From Nitrospira sp. (GTDB taxonomy: Bacteria; Nitrospirota; Nitrospiria; Nitrospirales; Nitrospiraceae), in assembly GCA_024998625.1 (NCBI GenBank), contig JACOEL010000020.1, positions 26,901-90,900 of the forward strand: a DNA stretch of 64,000 bases, read 5' to 3'. The position numbers and the translations under genes are program-made. The notes under the pieces are model-generated. The model did not search any database, was not told where the DNA came from, and saw nothing but the letters and a program-made list of their open reading frames with translations. Positions 52,807 through 61,893 of this stretch are shown here, in pieces; positions within the stretch are counted from its first letter, which is position 1, and every line of letters starts with the position of its first letter.

Positions 52807-53570
52807 CCGCCATGGATGGTTCGTCACACTCAGAGGACCGTACGGAAGAAGGCAGCGGAGCCCGGCAGGCCATCGCCGTCCAGGTCCGAGGACTCGTCAA
52901 GTCGTTCGGCTCCGGCGAGACCACCGTCACGGTGCTCAAGGGCATCGACCTCGACGTGTATTTCGGCGAGCTGCTGCTCCTCGTCGGAGAATCGGGGGGA
53001 GGAAAGACCACGCTGCTGTCGGCCATCGCCGGAATCCTGGATATCGATGCCGGTGAGCTCGCTGTGTTGGGAGCCTCACTGACCAACATGTCGCCCGGCA
53101 CGCGCACCCGTTTTCGTGGGCAAACCATGGGATTTATCTACCAACAATTCAATCTCCTGCCCGCCTTGACGGCGGCGGAGAATGTCGCCATTCCACTGTT
53201 GATCCAAGGCACTCGGAAGAAAGAAGCGATCTCACGAGGGCGGCTGATGCTTGAACGTGTCGGGCTCGGCGACCGGACCGAGTTTTTGCCACGCAACCTC
53301 TCCGGCGGCCAGCAGCAGCGCGTCGCCATTGCCCGGGCGCTGGTCAATGAACCGCAGCTGCTGGTGTGCGACGAACCGACCGCCGCCCTGGACGGGCCCA
53401 ATGGGCAGAAGATCATGGAATTGATTCGGGATGTGGGGCGTGCCCCCGATCGCTGCGTCATCGTCGTCACTCATGACAGCCGGATTTTTCAGTTCGGTGA
53501 TCGCATGGCGGAATTGACCGACGGCCGCATTGTCGGCATTCACCCGATTCAGAGAGAGGCAACCGCATGA
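52803..53570 (+). CDS. DevA-type ABC exporter ATPase
   Basis: 255 aa from ATG 52803, chosen because it overlaps the permease stop as ATGA; the frame is open much further upstream inside the permease gene. It has Walker A GESGGGKTT (62-70), Q-loop YQQFNLLPA, signature LSGGQ (165-169), Walker B LLVCDE (185-190) and an H-loop in VIVVTHD. It belongs to the MacB/LolD/DevA subfamily that powers periplasmic substrate extrusion through a tripartite pump. Confidence 0.92.
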   Translation: MTAMDGSSHSEDRTEEGSGARQAIAVQVRGLVKSFGSGETTVTVLKGIDLDVYFGELLLLVGESGGGKTTLLSAIAGILDIDAGELAVLGASLTNMSPGTRTRFRGQTMGFIYQQFNLLPALTAAENVAIPLLIQGTRKKEAISRGRLMLERVGLGDRTEFLPRNLSGGQQQRVAIARALVNEPQLLVCDEPTAALDGPNGQKIMELIRDVGRAPDRCVIVVTHDSRIFQFGDRMAELTDGRIVGIHPIQREATA

Positions 53571-54559
53571 CCATTCTCAATCGCTTTAGTGTCTGGCTCG
53601 CTGTCGCAGGCGCAATGCTGGCTGCCTGGGTCGTCCTGACCGCCGGCAAGAACCAGCCTATGCCGACGCCGATAGTAGAACCACCCCGGTCTCCCTATGA
53701 AACGACCGTCGCCGCGACCGGCATTATCGAAGCGGCCAACGAAAACGTCCGTATCGGGCCGCCGATGGCGGGACTGGTGACAAACGTGTTCGTGGCGGTC
53801 GGCGACCGGGTTCGTGAGGGCGATCCCTTGCTTCAATTGGATGATCGAGACCTTCGCGCGCAACTGGTGGCTCGCCAGGCCGCAATTCCACCGGCGGAGG
53901 CCCAAGTCGAAGAGCAGAAATATCGCATCGGCGATCTCGACACACAGCTCAAGCGGCTGAAATCGGTTCGGGACAGCCGGGCGGTCAGCGAAGACGACGT
54001 GAAGCGTACCTGGTACGCCTCGGAAATGGCAAAACGCGCACTGAGCCGCTACGAGGCCACCCTCAAACAAGTCATCGCCCAGCGCGACGAAACACAGATG
54101 CTCCTGGACCGCCTGACAGTCCGTGCGCCGCGGGTCGCGACGATTTTGCAGGTCAATGTCCGGGCCGGTGAATTCGCCCTGACCACCGGCGCGACCGAGC
54201 CGCTCATGCTCCTGGGCGACATGCAGCAACTGCAAGTCCGCGCAGAGGTCGATGAGGTCAATGCTCCATTGGTGGCTCCCAACCGACCCGGGATCGCCTA
54301 CCTGAAGGGCAATACGGCCCAGGCCATTCCGCTGACATTCGTGCGCATCGAGCCTTATATTGTCCCCAAAAAATCCCTGACCGGAGACAACAGCGAGCGG
54401 GTTGATACGCGGGTTCTCCAGATCATCTACCGCTTCGAACGGCCGGCGTTTCCGATTTATGCCGGACAGCAGGTCGATGTGTTCATCGAACGAGCACCGG
54501 CCGGAACACCGGCACCAGCACCGGGCAGCGCACGTTCTGCTGAGGAACCGAGCAAATGA
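53567..54559 (+). CDS. DevB-type membrane fusion protein
   Basis: A 330-aa HlyD-family protein with an N-terminal helix (about 8-25), a lipoyl/barrel-sandwich half (ATGIIEAANENVRIGPPMAGLVTNVFVAVGDRV), a coiled-coil hairpin (about 95-185), a second lipoyl half and a beta-barrel (about 215-310) with LMLLGDMQQLQVRAEVDE. It bridges the inner-membrane DevCA-like transporter and the TolC-like outer-membrane factor. Four-base overlaps occur on both sides. Confidence 0.9.
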   Translation: MTILNRFSVWLAVAGAMLAAWVVLTAGKNQPMPTPIVEPPRSPYETTVAATGIIEAANENVRIGPPMAGLVTNVFVAVGDRVREGDPLLQLDDRDLRAQLVARQAAIPPAEAQVEEQKYRIGDLDTQLKRLKSVRDSRAVSEDDVKRTWYASEMAKRALSRYEATLKQVIAQRDETQMLLDRLTVRAPRVATILQVNVRAGEFALTTGATEPLMLLGDMQQLQVRAEVDEVNAPLVAPNRPGIAYLKGNTAQAIPLTFVRIEPYIVPKKSLTGDNSERVDTRVLQIIYRFERPAFPIYAGQQVDVFIERAPAGTPAPAPGSARSAEEPSK

Positions 54560-56076
54560 AACGAGTCACGTCCCGCCGACAGCTCGCCATTTCCACCGTC
54601 CTCGTTATGTTGTCGCTGGCCGCCAGCGGGTGCCTACAGGGTTCGAATTACCATCGCCCGCCGGTCGAAACACCGGCCGACTGGACACGCATGGCCTCCG
54701 GCCCATTGGCTGCCGGAGCGACCCATAAGATGCCGGAAGCGGACTGGTGGCAGGCCTTCCACAACGAGGAGTTGACCCGGTTCGTGGAACGCGCGCTCGC
54801 GCAAAACCACGACGTCCGCCGCGCCGTGTCACGCGTGCTCGAAGGACGGGCTTCTGTTACCACCGCCGGCGCCGGCCTCTATCCACAACTGAATGTGCAG
54901 GGCAACTACAGCAATATCGTGGTGTCAAAAAACACCCTGGCGGGATTGGGCTTAGCCACGGGCCAACAACCGGGCCCTCAGGTCTTTGCCAAGCCCGGAA
55001 GCAGTTTCGATCTCTGGAACGGAGCAGCCGACCTCCGATGGGAACTGGATGTCTGGGGTCGTATCCGTCGCGGGATGGAAGCCGCCTCGGCAGACGCGCA
55101 GGCGATCGAGCAGGACGCCCGCGCGATTGCACTCACCTTAATCGGCGATGTCGGGCAGTCCTACTTTCGAATACGCGAGCTGGATGAGCAGATTGAAATC
55201 GCCCAACGCGCCCTGACCCTCCGACGGGACTCGCTCGACATCATCACCAAGCGGGCATCGGTGGGCCTGGCCTCCGATCTGGATGTGAAACGAACGGAAG
55301 TCCTCGTCGCGGAAAGCGCGGGGCAGATCCCGGATCTGACTCGTCTGCGCGCCGTGGAATTACACCGGTTGGAAGTGTTGACGGGATCGGCGCCGGGCAG
55401 TGTAGTCTTGGCACCGACATCCTTGAGGAAGGTCATCGTGCAGCCGGAAATTCCCGTCGGCCTCCCGTCGCAATTGTTGGAACGGCGACCCGACATCCTT
55501 CAGGCGGAGGCGTCGCTCGTGGCCGCGAATGCCCGGATCGGTCAGGCGCGGGCCTATTTCTTCCCCACATTGTCCATCACGGGGCAAGGCGGCCTACAAA
55601 GCGCCGAGTTCGTAAACTGGTTCTCGGGAAACAGCGCGAATTTCAGTATCGGTCCATCGGTCACCCTCCCCATTTTCATGGGCGGGACCAACGTCGCGAG
55701 ACTGGAGGCGGCCGAATCCCGATATCAACAAATGTTGGAAGGTTACCAGCAGACGATTTTGGTCGCCTTCCGTGAAGTGGCGGATCTGCTGGTGTCGATA
55801 CAATCGCGTTCGGAACAACTTGCACGACAACGTGAGCAGGCGACGGCCGCCACGGCGGCCGTCGGACTGGCGGAGGTGCGTTATCGCAAGGGATTGGTCA
55901 ACTACCTTGACGTTCTCGACGCACAACGAACGATGCTGGCCGCAGAAACACAGCTTGCGCAAACCGAACGCGCCCGCCTCACCGACATGGTCGGCCTCTA
56001 CAAAGCTCTTGGTGGTGGATGGCAGACACCGGGCAACAATCTCTCTGCGATCCCGGCCGGCTCCGCTACGCATTAA
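54556..56076 (+). CDS. TolC/NodT-type outer-membrane factor lipoprotein
   Basis: A 506-aa protein. The N-terminal signal ends LAASGC, a lipobox, so the mature protein is probably a lipoprotein beginning at C26. Two outer-membrane efflux repeats follow, with EADWWQAFHNEELTRFVERAL, WELDVWGRIRRGMEAA, RRDSLDIITKRASVGLASDLDV and RVRYRKGLVNYLDVLDAQRT-like segments of the NodT family. It completes the tripartite exporter with the three preceding genes and overlaps the fusion-protein gene by four bases. Confidence 0.93.
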   Translation: MKRVTSRRQLAISTVLVMLSLAASGCLQGSNYHRPPVETPADWTRMASGPLAAGATHKMPEADWWQAFHNEELTRFVERALAQNHDVRRAVSRVLEGRASVTTAGAGLYPQLNVQGNYSNIVVSKNTLAGLGLATGQQPGPQVFAKPGSSFDLWNGAADLRWELDVWGRIRRGMEAASADAQAIEQDARAIALTLIGDVGQSYFRIRELDEQIEIAQRALTLRRDSLDIITKRASVGLASDLDVKRTEVLVAESAGQIPDLTRLRAVELHRLEVLTGSAPGSVVLAPTSLRKVIVQPEIPVGLPSQLLERRPDILQAEASLVAANARIGQARAYFFPTLSITGQGGLQSAEFVNWFSGNSANFSIGPSVTLPIFMGGTNVARLEAAESRYQQMLEGYQQTILVAFREVADLLVSIQSRSEQLARQREQATAATAAVGLAEVRYRKGLVNYLDVLDAQRTMLAAETQLAQTERARLTDMVGLYKALGGGWQTPGNNLSAIPAGSATH

Positions 56077-56305
56077 GTAATCCACACGGCCAGTGTTAGT
56101 CCTTCCTCCGGCGCAGTCAGCAATCGCATTGCCGGCTGCCTTACACTCGCATCGTCACAACAGCAGGGACTTTCAACTTGAATTTTTCACGCGGATAAGG
56201 CTATTTGACGGAATGCAATCCGAATCCTTCAATAGAGTTGCGGACCAGGCACCGGTCGCGCGCTCTCGTCAGATTCTTCGTACGACTTCTCGGAAGGAGC
56301 CTTTC

Positions 56306-57202
56306 ATGCAAGACGGTGTCCGCGGCCATTCCCCGGCACGCCAGGTTTCTCCTGCCCTCATACTGTTGGTACTCGGGCTCACGACGTTCTTCCCGACGTA
56401 TACGCCGGCTGCGCCCCTCGACAAGCCGGTCTCCAAACCCGGGATGGACGACAAGCCGGGGCTGGCAGAAGAACAGATTCTTTCGACCACAGACAAAATC
56501 ACGCAACCGGTAGACACAGACGCGGAAGCGATGCGCCACAACGATCTCGGCGTGGCCTTTGTCTTCAAGGGCGACCTGGGGCAAGCCATCGATGAATTCA
56601 AACATGCGCTCCGACTCCAGCCCAACTACTTCGCCGCCCACCTTAACCTGGCTAATACCCTGCTCGATGTCGGGCAGAACGACGCAGCGATGGTTGAATT
56701 CAAAGAAGCCCTGCGCCTCAAACCCGACGACCCAAAAACCCACAATGATCTCGGGGTCGCACTCAAAGAAATGGGAAACTTGGAAGGCGCCATTGCGGAG
56801 TTTCGAACGGTCTTGCGCCATAACCCCAGCGATGTGAACGCGCACAACAATCTCGGCGTGACGCTCAAAGCCATGGGTGATCTCGATGGAGCCATCGCCG
56901 AGTATCGCACCGCTGCGAGCCTTCAACCGAACGACGTGAACGCGCACTTTAATTTAGGGCTGGGACTGATGGAAAAACGCCAGCCGGAAGCGGCCGTCAG
57001 CGAGTTCCGCACCGCGCTGCACCTGCGGCCCAACGATGCGAAGATCCGTCTCAACCTCGGCAATGCCCTGGCAGGCATGGGACAGCGGATGGAAGCGGCT
57101 CAGGAATTGAGACAGTACCTTCGCCTTGAACTTGATACGCCCGCCAATCGTCGGTGGCTGGAACAGGCCGAAGCCAAACTCCGTGAACTGGAGATGCCGT
57201 AA
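56306..57202 (+). CDS. Exported TPR-repeat protein
   Basis: 298 aa from ATG 56306, which has AAGGAG seven bases upstream; the frame is open to 56093 but without a start signal. It has an N-terminal hydrophobic segment (about 14-33), then about six tetratricopeptide repeats (about 75-275) of the form NDLGVAxKxxGxLxxAIxEFRxALRLxPND, and a charged tail. Probably a periplasmic scaffold. It follows the export operon after 229 bases, so operon membership is uncertain. Confidence 0.85.
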   Translation: MQDGVRGHSPARQVSPALILLVLGLTTFFPTYTPAAPLDKPVSKPGMDDKPGLAEEQILSTTDKITQPVDTDAEAMRHNDLGVAFVFKGDLGQAIDEFKHALRLQPNYFAAHLNLANTLLDVGQNDAAMVEFKEALRLKPDDPKTHNDLGVALKEMGNLEGAIAEFRTVLRHNPSDVNAHNNLGVTLKAMGDLDGAIAEYRTAASLQPNDVNAHFNLGLGLMEKRQPEAAVSEFRTALHLRPNDAKIRLNLGNALAGMGQRMEAAQELRQYLRLELDTPANRRWLEQAEAKLRELEMP

Positions 57203-57342
57203 CCGGCGCCTCGCTGGCCGATCTAGCGAGGCCGGAATCCGTATCCGGGAGTCATCGCCGATCCCACTGGTCTCATTCCACTGTCGCCGATCCCGCCCCA
57301 TTTGGTGTACAGTCCTCAACGCTTCCGTTCAGACGGGAAACT

Positions 57343-58065
57343 TTGATGCACAGCTATTTCACCAGGCCCGCCATCGGTCGATTCACACAGGTGAGAGGCT
57401 GGATCTTGGCCGTCCTGTGCTGGATAACTCTGTGGCCCGGCCAATCTCTTCCGGCAGAGCAGGAAGATGCGGAGACATCCCATACCAGGCAATGGGATTT
57501 TGACTCCGTCGCTCCTGGAACGCTCCCCAGTTCGTTCGTGATCGGCACACTCTTCGACGGCCGCCCGGCCGGCGAGTGGAAAATTCTCATCACGGACCGT
57601 GCGAAGAGCCCCTCCCAAGTGCTCGCGCAGCTGCAGCCGAAAGGAACTGATCAAGCGCACAAATTGCTGCTCCTGGAGGGGACCGACAGCGGCAACATTG
57701 ATGTCGAAGTCTCGTATTTAGCCGTGGCAGGGAAAGCCGATTTCGGCGGCGGACTGGTGTGGCATGCCACGGATGACCGCAACTACTACCTCCTGAGGGC
57801 CAGCTCGGTTGAACAGAAAGTCAGGCTCTATCGCGTCGTGAAGGGGGTCCAGCAGATCGTCAAGCAGCTCGACCGCCCACTCCCCGCGAACGGATGGCAT
57901 AAACTGCGCATCGTGCAACGTGGATGCGAGCTCAAAGCCCTCTATGACGATGCCGTGCTTTTTCGGGTGTGCGATCAGACGTTTTCCGGCGGGCGGATCG
58001 GGCTCTGGACGAAAGCTGATGCCGTGACCTATTTCGACGACCTAGTCCTTCGGCGCCTGGACTAA
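57343..58065 (+). CDS. DUF1080-like exported protein
   Basis: A 240-aa protein with a signal peptide (cleavage near SLPA, about 36) and a concanavalin-like jelly-roll domain. RQWDFDSVAPGTLPSSF opens it; DFGGGLVWHATDDRNYYLLRA, NGWHKLRIVQRG and FSGGRIGLWTKADAVTYFDDL are typical of the DUF1080/laminin-G-like group of carbohydrate-associated proteins. The function is unknown. It stands alone between the TPR gene and the RRM gene. Confidence 0.78.
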   Translation: MMHSYFTRPAIGRFTQVRGWILAVLCWITLWPGQSLPAEQEDAETSHTRQWDFDSVAPGTLPSSFVIGTLFDGRPAGEWKILITDRAKSPSQVLAQLQPKGTDQAHKLLLLEGTDSGNIDVEVSYLAVAGKADFGGGLVWHATDDRNYYLLRASSVEQKVRLYRVVKGVQQIVKQLDRPLPANGWHKLRIVQRGCELKALYDDAVLFRVCDQTFSGGRIGLWTKADAVTYFDDLVLRRLD

Positions 58066-58127
58066 CCGCTGCTGATCGCCATTCTTCTTCGTGGCCTGTC
58101 TTCACGGCATCCCCTTCTCCCGGCAAA

Positions 58128-58161
58128 TAAAAAAGGGCAGCCACCACAAGGATGACTGCCC
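58128..58161 (-). terminator. Rho-independent terminator of the RRM gene
   Basis: Minus-strand GGGCAGTCA pairs with TGGCTGCCC (58135-58161, one G-T pair) and is followed by six T. It is 25 bases after the stop at 58186. Read on the plus strand it could also end the DUF1080-like transcript. Confidence 0.85.
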
Positions 58162-58185
58162 CAGAAGCTGATACGAAATTAGGCG

Positions 58186-58509
58186 TTACCAGCGATCGCG
58201 CTTGCCCCCGCGATCGTTGAATCCCCCGCCGCTCCGCCCAGGTCCGCCGCCAGAGCGGGGCTCCTGAGGACGCGCTTCATTGACCGTCAATGTCCGGCCA
58301 CCCATGTCCGTCCCATTGAGAGCCGAAATCGCCTTCTGTGCCTCGTCTGAAGAGGCCATTTCGACGAATCCGAAACCTCTCGATTGGCCGGTAAACTTGT
58401 CCGTGATGATACGGGCCGATTCAACCGCCCCGTGCACCGCGAACAAATCGCTTAACTGCTGTTCGGTTGCCGAATAGGGCAACCCGCCAACATAAATTTT
58501 AGAACCCAT
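58186..58509 (-). CDS. RRM RNA-binding protein
   Basis: 107 aa from ATG 58509, which has GAGGAGG at ideal spacing; the frame has nine more codons upstream. It contains a single RRM domain (2-82) with RNP2 KIYVGGL (4-10) and RNP1 RGFGFVEM (44-51), followed by a Gly/Arg-rich tail ending RDRW. Such small RRM proteins, common in cyanobacteria and many environmental bacteria, bind single-stranded RNA and are often cold-induced. The long upstream region and private terminator indicate a single-gene transcript. Confidence 0.93.
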   Translation of the reverse strand: MGSKIYVGGLPYSATEQQLSDLFAVHGAVESARIITDKFTGQSRGFGFVEMASSDEAQKAISALNGTDMGGRTLTVNEARPQEPRSGGGPGRSGGGFNDRGGKRDRW

Positions 58510-59151
58510 GTGGGTCCTCCTCTTGGGTAGTGACATTGTCTTGAACGAAGGAAAGAAAGGGAAAGGACGGGCCGAAGACGCTAGACAACGGGGCGACTTG
58601 GGTCTGGCTTTCGATTAGATTCCCGGGCAAGGCAACATCGAGTCAGGCCTGAACTATTTCAACGCATCTCTCACCAGGCCCCAGCGGGAGACGGGGAATA
58701 GTACCACGCGTCCCCCCGCCATACAAGCCATGAAATAGACCTCCCCACGGTGCCCGTCTACCGTCGCGGCCGTGATTGCCTGTCACATCATCATCGACAA
58801 TCTGGCATAAAAAGGACGACGGCGAAACCTGACAGAGCGGTCACGGTGGCCCCCAACATTCAACCGCCCCAAAAGCGCACACGACAACGCATCACATTCC
58901 TTGCCCGCGTGGAGTATTTTATTATGTCCAGTAATACTGGACATATGCTAAGATTAAGATATATGTATGGATCGAACAGTGTCAGACTCGAAGTCCGGCT
59001 CTGGCCGGATGTAATTATGCCAAACCGCTTCAGCCGCACCCACTTGCAAGCACCGCTACCGGATCATGACGCCTAGCGCCCTGCTCGGGGAATCCTCCAC
59101 GATTCGTGAAGCCTCACCGATCATGGCTCATGCGGTCGGGGACAGCACCAT
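58510..59151. other. Intergenic region, about 640 bp
   Basis: Between the divergently transcribed RRM gene and the serine acetyltransferase gene. It holds the RRM leader on the left and, around 58915-58975, a short AT-rich stretch with a 23-bp palindrome. Short plus-strand open frames here (for example 58946-59077, 43 codons) show no family features, and I do not call them genes. A truncated gene remnant after the palindrome is possible. Confidence 0.5.
58923..58945. promoter_or_regulatory. Perfect 23-bp palindrome in an AT-rich patch
   Basis: TATGTCCAGT-AAT-ACTGGACATA has perfect ten-base arms and a three-base centre. It is followed by AT-rich sequence resembling -10 boxes and lies about 210 bp upstream of the glycan/lipid cluster. 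It looks like the operator of a dimeric helix-turn-helix regulator. Confidence 0.6.
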
Positions 59152-59808
59152 ATGAGCATTCGATCCATATTCATCCACGTGACCGAGGTACCGAGGCTAG
59201 GTGCCCTCGTCAGGCTCTATCGCGGCATACAGGAACTCCGACACCAGATCGTTGAAGACTGGACCGTGAACAGCCGAGATTGGATGATGCCTGGTTTTCG
59301 AGCGATCGCCGTGCATCGCCTGGGCACCTGGCTCGCGAACCGGCGCAGCGGCGTGGTCAAATCCGGACTGCTCGCGGTGTACCGTGTGATGTATCGCTAT
59401 GTGCGCAATCATTACGGGATTGAAATTCCATTGACGGTCACACTCGGCCGGAGGCTATGGCTTGTCCACCAACACGGGATCGTCTTTCATTGGAAATCAG
59501 AGATTGGAGATGACTGCCTGATCCGCCACGGGGCCACAATCGGGGCAGGATATGGCGGGCAAAAGACGTTGCACAAAGGTCCGAAACTTGGACAACGAGT
59601 GGAAGTGGGCCCCGGCGCGGTGATCTTTGCCGGAGTCAAAATCGGCGACGATGCGGTCATTGGCCCGAATGCGGTGGTCATGTCGGATGTTCCGGCCGGC
59701 GCAAGAGTGTTCGCCGAGGCGCCTCGGGTCATACATTTGCCGACCGCTCATCAGGCAACTCGCAGGAAAAACGACCTACGGCCGGAGAATGAATACGAAG
59801 CAACCTAG
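59152..59808 (+). CDS. Serine O-acetyltransferase-like hexapeptide transferase
   Basis: A 218-aa protein of the CysE/EpsC group. The N-terminal helical part (about 20-85) is followed by a left-handed beta-helix with hexapeptide repeats, including GIVFHWKSEIGDDCLIRHGATIGAG and VGPGAVIFAGVKIGDDAVIGPNAVV. Canonical enzymes make O-acetylserine. Members of this type in exopolysaccharide clusters acetylate other acceptors, which is likelier here because FkbH, SDR and ACP genes follow. Start ATG 59152 has no strong ribosome binding site. Confidence 0.85.
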   Translation: MSIRSIFIHVTEVPRLGALVRLYRGIQELRHQIVEDWTVNSRDWMMPGFRAIAVHRLGTWLANRRSGVVKSGLLAVYRVMYRYVRNHYGIEIPLTVTLGRRLWLVHQHGIVFHWKSEIGDDCLIRHGATIGAGYGGQKTLHKGPKLGQRVEVGPGAVIFAGVKIGDDAVIGPNAVVMSDVPAGARVFAEAPRVIHLPTAHQATRRKNDLRPENEYEAT

Positions 59809-59895
59809 CGCTATTCACCGTCCAGGGGTTGACTCAGCCACAGACACCTCTTATCCGGTGAGTGGACTTCTTATAGAAATGACAGGCCGTCTCTC

Positions 59896-61893
59896 ATGAA
59901 TATTGCCCGGGCACAATGCGCCGCTTCATCTATCACGCCTGAGGCACGTGGCGATGCCTTCCGTAAGAAGGGGCAGGTCGAACAGGCGATCGAGGCCTAT
60001 CTGGAAGGTGTGGCCGCTCCCCCATCGGCTTCGCTGTGCCTTAAACTTGCGCGATGTTACGAACAGATTGCGAACTATGCGGAGGCCTGCCGATGGGCTC
60101 TTTCCATGGTCGATGCCGGCGATGACTTTACGTCCTGGCAAGCAGGCTGGGTATTGTTTCAACGCAATGCGCCGAAGGCCCGACGACCGGCGGTCAGGTC
60201 GGTCAAGGTCGCGCTCCTCGGAAGCTATACCACCACCCAACTGGGCTCGATGTTGTGCCTTGCGGCGGGGAAACTCGGTATCCACATCGACCTGTATGAA
60301 AGCCGATACGGGCAATACCAGCAGGACATTCTCGACCACAAGAGCGGGCTCTATGCGTTTAACCCGAATATCGTCGTCCTTGCGGTTCACGAGGGGGACC
60401 TCCATCTTCCTGAATACAGTCAGCGCCCTGAAGAGGACGTTCGGAAGGAAGTGAGCCGCTGGACCGGCCTCTGGCAGATGGTGACTGAACGCTCCCGCGC
60501 CCGAATCGTTCAACATAACTTTGCACTGCCCTGCGAGGTCCCCACAGGCCATCTGGCCACCAGGCTGTCCGGATCTCGATACATGATGACGCAAGCCGTC
60601 AATACGAGGCTGGGGGAAGCGGCTGCGAACGCGGTCTCCCTGGTAGATTGCGAGCGTCTTTCGGCGCTCATTGGAAAACAGCGATGGTGCGATCCACGCT
60701 ACTGGAATGTGTCGAAACAAGCCGTTGCACTGGAGGCCCTGCCTCTGCTCGGAAGACATACCGCAGCCGTGATTGCTGCGGATCTCGGGATCAGCCGTAA
60801 ATGTCTGGTGCTGGACTTGGATAATACGTTGTGGGGCGGCGTCATTGCGGAAGACGGATTGGCGGGTATCAAGTTAGGGCAAGGGCCGGACGGCGAGGCG
60901 TTTGTGACCTTTCAGGAATATCTGCTGAAGCTCAAACGCAAAGGCGTGATCCTGACCGTCTGCTCCAAGAATAACCACGCCGATGCCATCCAGCCCTTCG
61001 AAAAACATCCCGAGATGCGACTGAAGCTGCAGGACATCGCCCTCTTCATTGCCAATTGGGAGCCCAAGCCCGACAACATCCGCACCATTGCCAAGACGCT
61101 GCAAATCGGTTTGGATGCATTGGTCTTCGTCGATGATAACCCTGTCGAGCGCGAGATCGTGCGCAAGTTCTTACCCGAAGTCGATGTCATCCCGCTGCCG
61201 GAAGACCCTTCCTATTACCTCAGGACTCTGTCGGACTATCTCCTGCTCGAGACGAGCTCATTGACCGCCGAAGACACGGAGCGGACCGACCAATATCGGG
61301 CCCGAGCACAGATCATGGAGTTGGAAGCGGCGGCCGGTTCCATCGAAGACTTTTACCGCAGCCTTCGGATGCAGGCCATCGTGACGCCGTTCGATGCAAC
61401 ACAATTGCCGCGCATTGCCCAACTCATCGGCAAAACCAATCAATTCAATCTCACCACTCGACGTCACGGTATGGCGCAACTGGAAGCCTTCATCCAGGAC
61501 ACGACTTATGTCCATTTGGCGCTGCGGTTGCGTGATCGCTACACCGACCATGGATTGGTCAGTATAATGATCGCGCAACAACAGGGAAACATTCTCGATA
61601 TCGACACGTGGCTCATGAGCTGCCGGGTCATCGGCCGGACCGTTGAGACGACGATGCTGGAACAACTCTGCCGGCGCGCCGCACAGCTCGGATGCACCTC
61701 GCTCCGAGGCACCTACATTCCGACACAGAAGAATGCGATGGCGGCGGACGCCTATGCCAAGCACGGCTTCGAGCGAGTCGGGGACAATAAAGGATGCGAA
61801 GTCTGGACTTACGACCTGACGGCAAAAGGCCTGATCGCCAATACGTTCGTGAAACCTGTCGACTCCTGGGATCTCGCTGATGGCGCCTGCTGA
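59896..61893 (+). CDS. FkbH-like HAD-family protein
   Basis: A 665-aa protein. The N-terminal part (about 10-100) looks TPR-like, followed by an SGNH-like region (about 105-290) and the HAD domain with LVLDLDNTLWGGVI (D307, D309), CSKNNHADAI and VFVDDNPVERE. A C-terminal GNAT-like domain (about 470-650) includes FNLTTRR and RDRYTDHGLVS. FkbH proteins dephosphorylate 1,3-bisphosphoglycerate and load the glyceryl unit on an acyl carrier protein; an ACP gene lies 1.7 kb downstream. The stop overlaps the next start by 14 bases. Confidence 0.88.
   Translation: MNIARAQCAASSITPEARGDAFRKKGQVEQAIEAYLEGVAAPPSASLCLKLARCYEQIANYAEACRWALSMVDAGDDFTSWQAGWVLFQRNAPKARRPAVRSVKVALLGSYTTTQLGSMLCLAAGKLGIHIDLYESRYGQYQQDILDHKSGLYAFNPNIVVLAVHEGDLHLPEYSQRPEEDVRKEVSRWTGLWQMVTERSRARIVQHNFALPCEVPTGHLATRLSGSRYMMTQAVNTRLGEAAANAVSLVDCERLSALIGKQRWCDPRYWNVSKQAVALEALPLLGRHTAAVIAADLGISRKCLVLDLDNTLWGGVIAEDGLAGIKLGQGPDGEAFVTFQEYLLKLKRKGVILTVCSKNNHADAIQPFEKHPEMRLKLQDIALFIANWEPKPDNIRTIAKTLQIGLDALVFVDDNPVEREIVRKFLPEVDVIPLPEDPSYYLRTLSDYLLLETSSLTAEDTERTDQYRARAQIMELEAAAGSIEDFYRSLRMQAIVTPFDATQLPRIAQLIGKTNQFNLTTRRHGMAQLEAFIQDTTYVHLALRLRDRYTDHGLVSIMIAQQQGNILDIDTWLMSCRVIGRTVETTMLEQLCRRAAQLGCTSLRGTYIPTQKNAMAADAYAKHGFERVGDNKGCEVWTYDLTAKGLIANTFVKPVDSWDLADGAC

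Noticed and set aside
58750..59076. A 108-codon + strand frame between the RRM and acetyltransferase genes
   Set aside because: Spans the palindrome and shows no family features, coding bias or ribosome site.
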